The notes under the pieces are model-generated. The model searched no databases, was not told the DNA's origin, and worked only from the letters and a program-made list of their open reading frames with translations. A stretch of DNA of 64,000 bases from Bradyrhizobium sp. 200 (lineage in GTDB: Bacteria; Pseudomonadota; Alphaproteobacteria; Rhizobiales; Xanthobacteraceae): positions 8,848,001 to 8,912,000 of the forward strand of contig NZ_CP064689.1 in assembly GCF_023100945.1 (NCBI RefSeq), in the 5' to 3' direction. The translations under genes and the position numbers were made by a program. Within the stretch, counting starts at the first letter, position 1. Each line of letters starts with the position of its first letter. Positions 50,758 to 60,699 of this stretch are shown here, piece by piece.

Positions 50758-51549
50758 TCACACCAGCATCGACTTCACCGAAGCCGCCGCCTCACGCAGG
50801 CGCGGCAGGAAGCTTTCGACCATCTCGGCTGATGACACGCGGTCGACATGCGCGCCCATGTTGATGGCGGCGACGATTACGCCGTCATAGCGGCGGACCG
50901 GCACGGAGATCGAGCGAAAGCCGGGCTCGGCTTCGCGATCGACCAGCGAATAGCCTTCCGCGCGATCGGCGATGATCGTCTTCAACAGCAGCTTCTTGTC
51001 GGTCACCGTGAACGGCGTGAGCGGCGCGAGGTCCATCGCGGTGAGCGCCTTCGCCAGTTCGTCGTCGGGCAATCGCGACAGCAGCACGCGGCCGACCGAG
51101 GTGCAGAACGCCGGCAGCCGGTAGCCGATATCGATGCCGGCGGAAAATATCCGCGTCGGGCTGGCGCGCGCGATGAAGACGACGTCGTTGCCGTCGAGGA
51201 TCGCCATCGACGAAATTTCCTGCGCCTCGCCCGACAGGCGGTCCAGCGCAGGCTGCAGCACCGAGACGACATGGTTGGAAGCGAGATAGCTGGAGGCCAG
51301 CACCAGCACGCGCGGCATCATGCGGAACAGCTTGCCGTCGGTCGCGACGAAGCCGGCGCGTTCGAGCGTGAACAGAATCCGCCGCGCGGTCGCGCGCGGC
51401 AGGTCCGCCGCCTTGGCGAGGTCGCTCAACGTCATCGGCTGCCGGCTGCCGCCGAACACCTCCAGCACACGCAGGCCGCGATCGAGGCTTTCGATGAAAT
51501 CGGTCCCGCCACGGTTATCGCCTTCACTCTGGCGCTTCAGTTTGGGCAT
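50758..51549 (-). CDS. IclR-family transcriptional regulator (PcaR/PobR-like)
   Basis: From ATG 51549 (GGAGG upstream) this is a 263-residue IclR regulator. The N-terminal winged helix is FIESLDRGLRVLEVFGGSRQPMTLSDLAKAADLPRATARRIL, a form seen in PcaR, PcaU and PobR, which control protocatechuate and hydroxybenzoate use. The C-terminal effector domain includes RLPAFCTSVGRVLLSRL and GYSLVDREAEPGFRSISVPV. It is divergent from the Rieske oxygenase gene with a palindrome between, so it most likely controls that gene in response to an aromatic acid (inference). Confidence 0.92.
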   Translation of the reverse strand: MPKLKRQSEGDNRGGTDFIESLDRGLRVLEVFGGSRQPMTLSDLAKAADLPRATARRILFTLERAGFVATDGKLFRMMPRVLVLASSYLASNHVVSVLQPALDRLSGEAQEISSMAILDGNDVVFIARASPTRIFSAGIDIGYRLPAFCTSVGRVLLSRLPDDELAKALTAMDLAPLTPFTVTDKKLLLKTIIADRAEGYSLVDREAEPGFRSISVPVRRYDGVIVAAINMGAHVDRVSSAEMVESFLPRLREAAASVKSMLV

Positions 51550-51605
51550 CGCCGCCTCCAAAAACCGCTTGCCTAACATCCAGCCTACGCTAAAATCGCA
51601 CAAAA

Positions 51606-51620
51606 GTTCAATAGGCGAAC
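51606..51620. promoter_or_regulatory. Candidate IclR operator between the divergent regulator and Rieske genes
   Basis: GTTC-AATAGGC-GAAC is an inverted repeat of 4-base arms with a 7-base centre. It lies 23 bases before the Rieske gene start and 57 before the IclR start. IclR regulators bind such short palindromes around the promoter of their target. No experiment-grade motif can be assigned from one site. Confidence 0.4.
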
Positions 51621-51642
51621 AAATCCTGCGGAGACCATCGCC

Positions 51643-53001
51643 ATGATGAGCCAGGAAGCGAACGACCTGATTACCCGCACCGGCCGCAAGGACCCCTGCG
51701 GCAAGCTGATGCGGATGTACTGGCAGCCGGCGGCGCTGGTGGACGAATTGCAGGGACCGCGGCCGGTGCGCCCGGTCAAACTGCTCGGCGAAAACCTGGT
51801 GCTGTTTCGCGACGAGGAAGGTCGCTACGGCCTGATCGACCGCCACTGCGCGCATCGCGGCGCCGACCTTGCCTTCGGCCGTCTGGAAAACGGCGGCCTG
51901 CGCTGCGCCTTCCACGGCTGGCTGTTCGACGTGTCAGGCCAATGCCTGGAGACGCCGGCCGAGCCGAAGGACTCAAAGCTGTGCCAGGGCATCCGGCAGC
52001 GCTCCTATCCCGTGATCGAGAAGAGCGGAATCCTCTGGGCCTATCTCGGCGAAGGCGAACCGCCGGCGTTTCCGGAAATCGACTGCTTCGTTGCGCCCGA
52101 CAGCCATACCTTTGCGTTCAAGGGCCACATCAATTGCAACTGGCTGCAGGCGCTGGAAGTCGGCATCGATCCGGCGCATGCCTCGTTCCTGCACCGCTTC
52201 TTCGAGGACGAGGATACCTCAACCGCGTACGGCAAGCAGTTCCGCGGCGCGTCTGCCGGCTCCGACATGCCGATGACCAAGATTTTGCGCGAATACGACA
52301 ACCCGATCATCAATGTCGAGCACACCGAATACGGACTTCGTCTGATCGCGCTGCGCGAGATCGACGAGGAGCGCACGCATGTGCGCGTCACCAACCAGCT
52401 TTTCCCGCACGGCTTCGTCATTCCGATGAGTCAGGAGATGACGATCACGCAGTGGCATGTGCCGGTCGATGACGAGAACTGCTACTGGTATGCGATCTTC
52501 ACCAGCTACACGGCGCCGGTCGACAAGAAGAAGATGCGCGACCAGCGCCTCGAATTGTACGAGTTGCCGGATTACACCTCGCGCAAGAACAAGAGCAATG
52601 ATTACGGCTTCGATCCGCACGAGCAGTTGACCGAGACCTATACCGGCATGGGGACCGACATCAACGTCCACGACCAGTGGGCGGTTGAGTCGATGGGCGC
52701 GATCCAGGACCGCACCAACGAGCATCTCGGCACTTCCGACAAGGCGATCGTGCAGTATCGCCGCCTGCTGCGGCAGGAAATCGAAAAGGTTGTCGGCGGC
52801 GAGAAGCCGTTCATGTTCCTGGACACCGCGCATGCGCGCAGCATTCAGGGTCCCGCCACGATGGACGGCATCGGGCCGACGCGCGGCTGGGAAATCTACT
52901 GGATGGAAGTCGACGTCAAGCGCCGCCGCGGCGCGCCGTGGGCCGCGCCGGTGCCGACGGAGATCGCCGGCAAGATCCGGCATTTGTCGGCGGCGGAGTG
53001 A
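51643..53001 (+). CDS. Rieske non-haem iron oxygenase, alpha subunit
   Basis: This 452-residue protein is an aromatic ring-hydroxylating or demethylating oxygenase. The N-terminal Rieske cluster is CAHRGADLAFGRLENGGLRCAFHGWLF (C-x-H and C-x2-H). The catalytic domain has the bridging Asp and the iron His residues in NWLQALEVGIDPAHASFLHRFF. It resembles the phthalate/phenoxybenzoate or vanillate-type group that acts as alpha subunits alone with a separate reductase; no reductase or ferredoxin gene is near. The start at 51643 has GGAGA 8 bases upstream. It is followed by a glutamine-synthetase-like gene. The substrate is unknown. Confidence 0.9.
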   Translation: MMSQEANDLITRTGRKDPCGKLMRMYWQPAALVDELQGPRPVRPVKLLGENLVLFRDEEGRYGLIDRHCAHRGADLAFGRLENGGLRCAFHGWLFDVSGQCLETPAEPKDSKLCQGIRQRSYPVIEKSGILWAYLGEGEPPAFPEIDCFVAPDSHTFAFKGHINCNWLQALEVGIDPAHASFLHRFFEDEDTSTAYGKQFRGASAGSDMPMTKILREYDNPIINVEHTEYGLRLIALREIDEERTHVRVTNQLFPHGFVIPMSQEMTITQWHVPVDDENCYWYAIFTSYTAPVDKKKMRDQRLELYELPDYTSRKNKSNDYGFDPHEQLTETYTGMGTDINVHDQWAVESMGAIQDRTNEHLGTSDKAIVQYRRLLRQEIEKVVGGEKPFMFLDTAHARSIQGPATMDGIGPTRGWEIYWMEVDVKRRRGAPWAAPVPTEIAGKIRHLSAAE

Positions 53002-53013
53002 TGTTCCCTCCAC

Positions 53014-53165
53014 CGTCATTGCGAGCGCAGCGACCCTTCTACGCTTGCTGCGCAAGCTTCGCAGGGCTCAAGTCCGCCGAAACGCTTCTGCGCGAAGGCG
53101 GAAGCAATCCATCGCGCCGCAAGCGGAGGTATGGATTGCTTCGTCGCTGCGCTCCTCGCAATGAC
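53014..53165. repeat. Dispersed palindrome, family 1, enlarged copy
   Basis: Ends CGTCATTGCGAGCGCAGCGA and CGCTCCTCGCAATGACG, with GAAGCAATCCAT and ATGGATTGCTTCG. About 65 bases of unrelated sequence (ACGCTTGCTGCGCAAGCTTC, then CGAAACGCTTCTGCGCGAAG) are inserted in the left arm compared with the other copies. It lies between the Rieske and GS-like genes. Confidence 0.8.
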
Positions 53166-53206
53166 GGCAAAATAATGCTTCAATTCGGGCAGGCGGGAGC
53201 AGCGCG

Positions 53207-54643
53207 TTGAGTTTCGTCGAACGTCACGGGCTGTGGTCGAAAGAGCAGCAGGAAGCCGCCAGCCGGCTGCGCAAGATCGTCGAAGAGCAGAAGCTCGAAG
53301 TCGTCAGGCTTTCATTCCCCGATCAGCACGGCATCCTCCGCGGCAAAACGCTGGTCGCTTCCGAAGCGATTGCATCGCTGGAAAGCGGCTGCTCCATCAC
53401 CACCACGATGCTCGCCAAGGACACCTCGCACAAGACGGTGTTCCCGGTGTTCACCGCCGGCGGCGGGTTTGGCATGAAGGAGATGGAAGGCGCCGCCGAC
53501 GTCCTGATGGTGGCGGACCCGACCACCTTTCGCGTGCTGCCATGGGCGCCGACCACGGGCTGGCTGCTCTGCGACCTTTATTTCGCGGACGGCCGCCCGG
53601 TGCCGTTCGCGACGCGACATCTCTATCGCAAGGTACTCGATCAACTGGGAAGCCGCGGCTACGATTTCGTCGCCGGGCTCGAGGTCGAATTCCATCTCTT
53701 CAAGCTCGACGACGCGCATATGGCGCCGGAGGATGCCGGCCAGCCGGGACGGCCGCCTTCCGTAAGCCTGCTGTCGCACGGCTATCAATACCTGACCGAG
53801 CAGCGCTACGACCTGATGGAGCCGGCGCTGGAAATCATCCGGCGCGACGTGCTGGCGCTCGGCCTGCCGCTCCGATCGGTGGAAGTCGAGTTCGGCCCGA
53901 GCCAGTGCGAATTCACCTTCCAGCCGACCAAGGGGCTGACTCCCGCCGACAACATGGTGCTGTTCCGCTCGGCCGTGAAGCAGATCGCGCGCCGCCACGG
54001 TTTACACGCGACCTTCATGTGCCGGCCGAAACTGCCGAATGTGTTCGCCTCCGGCTGGCACCTGCATCAATCGCTGGTGTCGCGCGCGAACGGCGAGAAC
54101 GCGTTCATGGCCAGCGACAAGGGTGAAACACTGAGCCCATTCGCCAAGCATTATCTCGCAGGACTGCTGGAGCACGCCCGCGCGTCAACCGTGTTCACGA
54201 CACCGACCATCAACGGCTACAAGCGCTACCGCTCCTACTCGCTGGCGCCGGATCGCGCGATCTGGGGCCGCGACAACCGCGGCGTCATGATCCGCGTGCT
54301 CGGCGGCCCGGGCGACGCCGCCACGCGTCTGGAAAACCGCATCGGCGAGCCGGCGGCGAACCCTTACCTCTACATGGCCTCGCAAATTCTCTCCGGGCTC
54401 GACGGCGTCGACCGCAAGCTCGATCCGGGGCCATCGGCGGATACGCCGTATGAGACGAAGGCTGCGCTGTTGCCGAAGAGCCTGCGCGAGGCGGTGTTCG
54501 CGCTGCAGGACGATCCGTTTTTTCGACAGGCGCTGGGGGCGGAGTTCGTGGATTACTACGTTCATATCAAGAACGCAGAGATCGAGCGGTTTCAGGCCGA
54601 AGTTTCGGACTGGGAGCACCGCGAATATTTCGAGATGTTTTGA
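53207..54643 (+). CDS. Glutamine-synthetase-like gamma-glutamyl ligase
   Basis: This 478-residue protein has the glutamine synthetase fold. The N-terminal beta-grasp has VVRLSFPDQHGILRGKTL. The catalytic domain shows VAGLEVEFHLF (metal Glu), EVEFGPSQCEFTF, SGWHLHQSL (His) and NRIGEPAANPYLYMASQILSGL. The start is TTG at 53207, supported by GGGAG 7 bases upstream; the nearby ATG at 53174 is out of frame. It differs from GlnA (NGSGMH is replaced by ASGWHLHQS), so it is more likely a gamma-glutamyl-amine or -anilide synthetase (inference). It follows the Rieske oxygenase in the same direction. Confidence 0.88.
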   Translation: MSFVERHGLWSKEQQEAASRLRKIVEEQKLEVVRLSFPDQHGILRGKTLVASEAIASLESGCSITTTMLAKDTSHKTVFPVFTAGGGFGMKEMEGAADVLMVADPTTFRVLPWAPTTGWLLCDLYFADGRPVPFATRHLYRKVLDQLGSRGYDFVAGLEVEFHLFKLDDAHMAPEDAGQPGRPPSVSLLSHGYQYLTEQRYDLMEPALEIIRRDVLALGLPLRSVEVEFGPSQCEFTFQPTKGLTPADNMVLFRSAVKQIARRHGLHATFMCRPKLPNVFASGWHLHQSLVSRANGENAFMASDKGETLSPFAKHYLAGLLEHARASTVFTTPTINGYKRYRSYSLAPDRAIWGRDNRGVMIRVLGGPGDAATRLENRIGEPAANPYLYMASQILSGLDGVDRKLDPGPSADTPYETKAALLPKSLREAVFALQDDPFFRQALGAEFVDYYVHIKNAEIERFQAEVSDWEHREYFEMF

Positions 54644-54654
54644 GGCACTCTCTC

Positions 54655-54775
54655 GTCGTCCCTGCGAGCGCAGGGACCCATAACCACCGATGCCAATAAT
54701 TTGAGGAAGACCATCGACCACCGCCTTAAACAACAACGGCCGCGGCGTATGGGTCCCTGCGTTCGCAGGGACGAC
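54655..54775. repeat. Dispersed palindrome, family 2
   Basis: Ends GTCGTCCCTGCGAGCGCAGG and CCTGCGTTCGCAGGGACGAC, with GGGACCCATAACCACCG and GCGTATGGGTCC inside. It separates the convergent GS-like gene and livF. Confidence 0.85.
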
Positions 54776-54787
54776 GACAGAGATAGT

Positions 54788-55493
54788 TCAAATCCCCAGA
54801 TACCGGTGCTGCAAATCCGGCTCCGCGATCAACTGCTCGCTCGTACCGTTCCATACCGTCCGCCCGCGCTCGATGATGTAGTGGCGGTCGGCGATGCGGG
54901 AGAGGTTGGCGACGTTCTTGTCGATGACGAGCACCGATTGCCCGCGTCCCTTGAGCATCGACAGGCAGTTCCAGATTTCCTCGCGGATCAATGGCGCGAG
55001 GCCTTCGGTGGCTTCGTCGAGAATCAACAGTTTCGGATTGGTCATCAGCGCCCGGCCGATCGCCAGCATCTGCTGCTCGCCGCCGGACAGCGTCACGCCC
55101 ATGTTGTTGCCGCGCTCGGCGAGCCGCGGAAACAGCGCGTGGATTTTTTCGATGGTCCAGGGATCGGAATTGCCGGCGCGATTGCCCGAGGCTGCCACCA
55201 GATTCTCGTACACTGTCAGGTTCGGAAAAATCTGTCGACCTTCCGGCACCAGGCCGACGCCGAGTTTGGCGATCCTGTACGACGGCAGGCTGCGCACTTC
55301 CTCGCCCGCGAAGCGGATCTTGCCGGCGCGAGCCGGTGTCATGCCCATAATGGAGCGGATAGTCGTGGTCTTGCCCATGCCGTTGCGGCCCATCAGGGCG
55401 ACCATCTCGCCCGACTGGACTTTCAACGACAGGCCGAACAACACCTGGCTGAGGCCATAGCAGGTCTCGATGCCGTCGATTTCAAGCAAGGTT

Positions 55494-55501
<8 letters not shown>
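54788..55501 (-). CDS. livF: Branched-chain-amino-acid-type ABC transporter ATP-binding protein LivF
   Basis: From ATG 55501 this is a 237-residue ATPase; the longer frame is rejected because it runs into livG in another frame. Walker A MGRNGMGKTTTIRSI, the LivF-type PEGRQIFPNLTVYENLV, signature LSGGEQQMLAIGRAL, Walker B LLILDEATEGLAP, and the H-loop position is Asp-Lys (VLVIDKN), in which LivF proteins commonly lack the usual His. It overlaps livG by 8 bases. With LivG, M, H and K it forms one importer. Confidence 0.93.
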
Positions 55502-56265
<764 letters not shown>

Positions 56266-56273
<8 letters not shown>

Positions 56274-57213
56274 GGCTAAACCTCCCGAGCAGGCCCATGA
56301 TGCCGCCGCGCGCGAACAGCACGATCAGCAGCAACAGCGGGCCCATGATCAACGCCCAGTATTCGGTGAATTGCGACAGTACTTCTTCCAGCAGGAGGAA
56401 CACGATGGTGCCCAGGACGGGACCGAACAGCGAGCCCATGCCACCGAAGACCACCATCACCATGAGTTCGCCAGAGCGGGTCCAATACATCCCGGCCGGG
56501 CTGATGAAGTCGGTATTGTTGGCGAGCAGTGCACCGGCGAGGCCGCAGATGGTGCCTGAGATGACGAAGCAGACCAGCCGGTAGCGGTTGGCATGAAAGC
56601 CGATTGCCTGCATGCGCTGCTCGTTGGAACGAACGCCCTGCACCACCATGCCGAACCGCGAATTGATGATGCGCCAGATCAGATAGACCCCGCCGAACAG
56701 GCAGCCGAGACAGAGGTAGTAGAACTGCACGCGGTTCGACAGGTCGATCAGGCCGCCGAACGTGCTGCGCTTGTAGATCGTGAGGCCGTCGTCGCCGCCA
56801 TAGCGCGACAGACCCGAGGCGATGTAATAGGCCATCTGCGCGAAGGCGAGCGTGATCATGATGAAATAGACGCCGCGGGTGCGCAAGGACAGCGCGCCGA
56901 TGACAAGCGCATACAGCGCCGACGCAGCCAACGCCACCGGCCACTGGATGAATCCGGAGCCGATGCCTTCATAGGCCAGGATGCCGACCGCATAGCCGCC
57001 GATGCCGAGATAGGCGGCATGGCCAAAGCTCATCATGCCGCCATAGCCCATGATGAGGTTGAGGCTGGCGGCGGCGAGCGCAAAGATAACGATGCGGGTG
57101 AACAGCGTCAGGATGAAGATGTTGCCGGTCACCGCGGAATAGAGCGGCAGCAACAGCAGGCCAAGCGCGACGAGCGCCACGACGACGTTGCGGGCGTTGA
57201 TGTGAGATTTCAT
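56266..57213 (-). CDS. livM: Branched-chain-amino-acid-type ABC transporter permease LivM
   Basis: From ATG 57213 (MKSHINARN) this is a 315-residue permease; a far longer open frame upstream is a shadow of livH. It has about nine hydrophobic segments (VVVALVALGLLLLPLY first). LivM motifs include LNLIMGYGGMMSFGHAAYLGIGGY, the RTRGVYFIMITLAFAQM segment, and the EAA-like NEQRMQAIGFHANRYRLVCFVISG. It overlaps livH by four bases (ATGA) and livG by eight. Confidence 0.94.
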
Positions 57214-58127
57214 CGTTTGGCGGCCGGAAACAGCCCCTCCGGCCGCACCACGAGGACGATGGCCATCAGGAGATAGATGAGCATCGACGACAGAGCCGGT
57301 GCGGCGGTCGAAGCGGCGGCGGAACTCAGCATCATGCGGAGCAGGTCCGGCAGGAAGGCGCGGCCGAGCGTATCGATCATTCCAACGAAGATCGCGGCCA
57401 GGAACGCGCCGCGGATCGAACCGATGCCACCGATCACGATGATGACGAAGGCGAGAATCAGGATGTTCTCGCCCATGCCGATCTGTACCGTGAGGATCGG
57501 CGCCTGCATCAGCCCGGCGAGGCCGGCGAGCGCCGCGCCAAGCCCGAACACCAGCGTGAACAGCAGCTTGATGTTGATGCCGAGCGCGCCGATCATTTCG
57601 CGGTTCGACGCGCCGGCGCGGATCAGCATGCCGACGCGGGTTCGCATCACGACGACATACAATAGAGCTGCGACCGCCAGCGCGACCACGATGATCGACA
57701 ACCGATAGGCCGGATAAAACACGCCGGGAACGATCTGGACCGGCACGGTCAGCCAGGCCGGCAGCGGCAGCGATAGGCCGGCCGGGCCCCAGATCAGCCG
57801 CACCGCATCGTTGAAGAACAGGATCAGGCCAAAGGTTGCCAGCACCTGGTCGAGATGATCGCGGCCGTAGAGATGCCGGAGAGCGACGAATTCGAGCGCG
57901 ATACCCAGCAGCAGCGTGGCGCCGAGCGCGAGCAGGATGCCGAGCACGAAACTGTTGGTCCACGCCACGAAAGTCGCGGCGAAGTACGCGCCCATCATAT
58001 AGAGCGAGCCGTGCGCCAGGTTGACGAAATCCATGATGCCGAACACCAGCGTCAGGCCGGCCGCCAGCATAAACAGCAGCAGGCCGAACTGCAGGCCGTT
58101 CAGCGATTGTTCTACGAGGACGAGCAT
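57210..58127 (-). CDS. livH: Branched-chain-amino-acid-type ABC transporter permease LivH
   Basis: From ATG 58127 (MLVLVEQSLNGLQFGLLLFM) this is a 305-residue permease; a TTG three codons earlier is possible. LivH features are LVFGIMDFVNLAHGSLYMMGAY, an EAA-type loop MRTRVGMLIRAGASNREMIGALGINI, and AFVIIVIGGIGSIRGAFLAAI. It is upstream of livM with a four-base overlap. A repeat-bearing gap of about 240 bases separates it from livK. Confidence 0.94.
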   Translation of the reverse strand: MLVLVEQSLNGLQFGLLLFMLAAGLTLVFGIMDFVNLAHGSLYMMGAYFAATFVAWTNSFVLGILLALGATLLLGIALEFVALRHLYGRDHLDQVLATFGLILFFNDAVRLIWGPAGLSLPLPAWLTVPVQIVPGVFYPAYRLSIIVVALAVAALLYVVVMRTRVGMLIRAGASNREMIGALGINIKLLFTLVFGLGAALAGLAGLMQAPILTVQIGMGENILILAFVIIVIGGIGSIRGAFLAAIFVGMIDTLGRAFLPDLLRMMLSSAAASTAAPALSSMLIYLLMAIVLVVRPEGLFPAAKR

Positions 58128-58147
58128 GAATCCCAAACTCTAGGCCT

Positions 58148-58237
58148 AGAGCGTGATGACTCGTCATCCCGCTCTATCTCTATGATTTTGGACATGATCT
58201 GTTCGGAAAACCGGTGCCCACTTTTCCGGATCATGCC
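58148..58237. repeat. Two hairpin elements between livK and livH
   Basis: AGAGCGTGATGACTCGTCATC-CCGCTCT (58148-58175) is an inverted repeat. GGACATGATCTGTTCGGAAA, then ACCGGTGCCCACTTTTCCGG-ATCATGCC (58190-58237) is the second, a wording I recall as a frequent Bradyrhizobium repeat. Between a binding-protein gene and its permease genes such hairpins often stabilise the upstream message (inference). Confidence 0.65.
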
Positions 58238-58365
58238 CTAACAAAACAGCGGCAGCACATCTGCGCCGCCGCCATTTTCTTATTGGGCGGATGATCTGTC
58301 GCAAACCGCCCCCGGGTCAAGCCCGAGAGCGTGTCCGCGAGATCATGCACCGGCCATGCCAACCA

Positions 58366-59541
58366 TCACTTCTTCATCGGACATTTGTCGGCGAAGCGGT
58401 CCTGGTCGTCCTTGACGATGGTGGCCACCGTCTTGAGCGAGAGCTGGCCGTCGGCGTCCTTGACCACGTCCTGCAGGTAGAAATTCTGGATCGGGATGTG
58501 GTTGTTGCCGTACTTGAACGGGCCGCGCACGGACTTGAAGTTGGCCTTCTCCATCTCGGCCTTCATCTCGTCCTTCTTCGAGGTGTCGCCCTTCACGGCG
58601 ATCACCGCGCTGTTGATCAGGTTCGCGGCGTCATAGGACTGCGCGCCGTAGAAGGTCGGGCGCAGGCCGGTATACTTCTTGCGGTAATCCTCGACGAACT
58701 TCTTGTTCTCCGCGTTCGGCAGATCGTTGACCCACTGCTGCGCGCCGGGAACGCCGAGCGCGTTTTCCTTCTGCAGCGGCAGCGACAATTCGTCGATGGT
58801 AAACGCCGTATAGAGCGGGATCTGCGCCTTGATGCCGGCCTGCGCGTATTGATTGAGGAACTGCACGCCGGCAGCGCCCGGATAGAACACGAAGATCGAC
58901 TCGGCCTTGGAGTTCTTGGCCTTGGTGAGTTCGGCGGAGAAGTCGAGCTGGCTCGGCCACACCGTGTATTCCTCGCCCACGACCTGGCCCTTGAACGTGC
59001 TCTTGACGCCGGCCAGCATGTCCTTGCCCGCAGCATAGTTCGGGCCGATCAGGAACACCGACTTGACGCCCTTCTGGTTCATGTAGGTGCCGACCGCCTG
59101 CGGGGTCTGGTCATTCTGCCAGGAGGTGGAGAAGACGTAGGGCGAGCAGAGTTCGCCGGCGAGCTGCGAGGGACCGGCATTGGCCGAGATCAGGAAGGTT
59201 TTCGAATCGACCGCAGTCTTCAGCGAGGCCAGCAGCACGTTCGACCAGATATAGCCGGCGATGAAATCGACCTTGTCGGACTGGATCAGTTTTTCGGTCT
59301 TCTGCTTGCCGACATCAGGCTTCTGGCCGTCGTCTTCGTAGATCACCTCGACCGGCTTGCCGCCCATCTTGCGGCCGAGATGGTCGAGCGCCAGCTCGAA
59401 CGAGTTGCGCATGTCGTTGCCGATCACAGCGGTCGGGCCGCTGAAGGTCGAGACAAAGCCGATTTTGATGGTGTCGCCAGCGGACGCGGGCTGCGCCAGC
59501 GCCAGAACGGTTGCGCCTGCCAGCCAGAATGCCTTTTTCAT
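58366..59541 (-). CDS. livK: Periplasmic substrate-binding protein of the LivFGMH importer
   Basis: From ATG 59541 this is a 391-residue exported type I binding protein with signal MKKAFWLAGATVLALAQPASA; longer frames are rejected. The family ligand-site segments are IGFVSTFSGPTAVIGNDMRNSFELALDHLG, EVIYEDDGQKPDVGKQKTEKLIQSDKVDFI, LISANAGPSQLAGELCSPYVF and FVFYPGAAGVQFLNQYAQAGI. Such LivK-like proteins in Bradyrhizobium often bind aromatic acids in place of branched-chain amino acids. Next to Rieske, GS-like and box genes, an aromatic or amine ligand is plausible (inference). It heads the leftward liv operon. Confidence 0.9.
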   Translation of the reverse strand: MKKAFWLAGATVLALAQPASAGDTIKIGFVSTFSGPTAVIGNDMRNSFELALDHLGRKMGGKPVEVIYEDDGQKPDVGKQKTEKLIQSDKVDFIAGYIWSNVLLASLKTAVDSKTFLISANAGPSQLAGELCSPYVFSTSWQNDQTPQAVGTYMNQKGVKSVFLIGPNYAAGKDMLAGVKSTFKGQVVGEEYTVWPSQLDFSAELTKAKNSKAESIFVFYPGAAGVQFLNQYAQAGIKAQIPLYTAFTIDELSLPLQKENALGVPGAQQWVNDLPNAENKKFVEDYRKKYTGLRPTFYGAQSYDAANLINSAVIAVKGDTSKKDEMKAEMEKANFKSVRGPFKYGNNHIPIQNFYLQDVVKDADGQLSLKTVATIVKDDQDRFADKCPMKK

Positions 59542-59791
59542 AATCACTCCCCTCCTCGTTATAGAACCAGACCCGGTCAACCGGGCGACCACGCTCGTCT
59601 CGCGCGCCTCATTATCAGGTGAGGTATTTTGTGCGCGAAACAGCCGGTCTGCGGCAAGCGTGAACCAAAGGCCCCTCTTAGAACCTTCGGCCCATACCGC
59701 AGTAGCCTGCACCATAATTCGCAGACGGCGGGGAAGGCAAGAATTATAATGCCGGTTGCCGAGGCAACAATTGTCGCACCGGGGGAGCGGG

Positions 59792-60679
59792 TCAGACCGA
59801 ATATTCAGCGCCATCGATGACGTAAGGCGCATGGCGGAAATCCCTGATCGCCGCGACCTTGCCGGCCGACCAATCCAGCAGCATGAAATATTTTGGCTTT
59901 GCATCCAGTTCGCTCGGATCGAGCACCAGGATGGCGGGATGGCCCTCCACCAGGCCCGGGACCAGACGCCAGTCGCTCACCTTGTCGTAATTGCCGAAAT
60001 AGCTGAAAACTTCGGCCTTGCCGCGCATACGGGTGCGGCTGACCAGATCGAGCCTGACATCGTCCGCGATCATCGCGCGGATCGCGTCGAAGTCGCGCGC
60101 GTTGAAATGGGCGACATAGGCGCCGAGCCGCACGCGATCGGCATCGGACAGTTTTTGCTGTAGCGTGTCCTCGGGCTCACCGGCGATTTGCCGCAACTGC
60201 ATGCGTCCACGATGCAGCGCGGCCTTTGCCGCCGGCAGGCCGCACGCCATGATCTCGCAGATCTCCTGGAGCGAGCAGCCGAGCACGTCCATCAGGATCA
60301 CGCTGGAGCGTTGCGCCACCGGCAGGCGCATGAAGGTACGCAATGAGGTGGCGGCGATCTGGCGGCTCTCCACAAGGTCGAACTGGTCAACGATCATGTC
60401 CACCTCCGCTAGCCCCCGGAGCGCCTCCTGGCGGTTGCGCCGGCGCAGGAAATCCAGCGCGGTGTTGTGCGCGATCCGGAACAGCCAGCCTTCGGGATTG
60501 CCGATGTCGCCGATAGAGGCGTGCGCCTCCACCGCCTTGGTCAGGGCGTCCTGCAGCACGTCCTCGCCGTCGATGACAGAGCCGACCATGCGCGCGCAAT
60601 AGCGATGCAGCCTTGGCCGCATCGCTATCAGCAGGCGCTCGATGTCGGAGGCGGCGGACGTCTCGGGCACCTCGCTCAT
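59792..60679 (-). CDS. ECF-type sigma factor with C-terminal SnoaL-like domain
   Basis: This 295-residue protein has sigma region 2 (IERLLIAMRPRLHRYCARMVGSVIDGEDVLQDALTKAVEA; EGWLFRIAHNTALDFLRRRNRQ) and region 4 (LPVAQRSSVILMDVLGCSLQEICEIM, then LPAAKAALHRGRMQLRQ). About 110 residues follow that look SnoaL/NTF2-like (VAHFNARDFDAIRAMIADDVRLDLVSR; FSYFGNYDKVSDWRLVPGLVEGHPAILVLDP). ECF sigmas with this tail (SigJ/ECF41 type) are controlled by the tail in place of an anti-sigma factor. A small ABM-like gene lies 20 bases upstream on the same strand, as often seen for such sigmas with oxidoreductase-like partners. Confidence 0.9.
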   Translation of the reverse strand: MSEVPETSAASDIERLLIAMRPRLHRYCARMVGSVIDGEDVLQDALTKAVEAHASIGDIGNPEGWLFRIAHNTALDFLRRRNRQEALRGLAEVDMIVDQFDLVESRQIAATSLRTFMRLPVAQRSSVILMDVLGCSLQEICEIMACGLPAAKAALHRGRMQLRQIAGEPEDTLQQKLSDADRVRLGAYVAHFNARDFDAIRAMIADDVRLDLVSRTRMRGKAEVFSYFGNYDKVSDWRLVPGLVEGHPAILVLDPSELDAKPKYFMLLDWSAGKVAAIRDFRHAPYVIDGAEYSV

Positions 60680-60699
60680 TCGGCCTCCGGCAAGCGGGT

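Noticed and set aside
53166..53206. ATG at 53174 as start of the GS-like gene
   Set aside because: That frame ends in TGA at once; the TTG at 53207 has GGGAG at 7 bases and leads directly into the domain.
40160..54775. CRISPR-like array made of the dispersed palindromes
   Set aside because: Copies are kilobases apart, differ in sequence and have no regular spacers; they are single hairpin elements.
57214..58167. N-terminal extension of livM by more than 300 residues
   Set aside because: It is an out-of-frame reading of livH; ATG 57213 overlaps the livH stop as ATGA.
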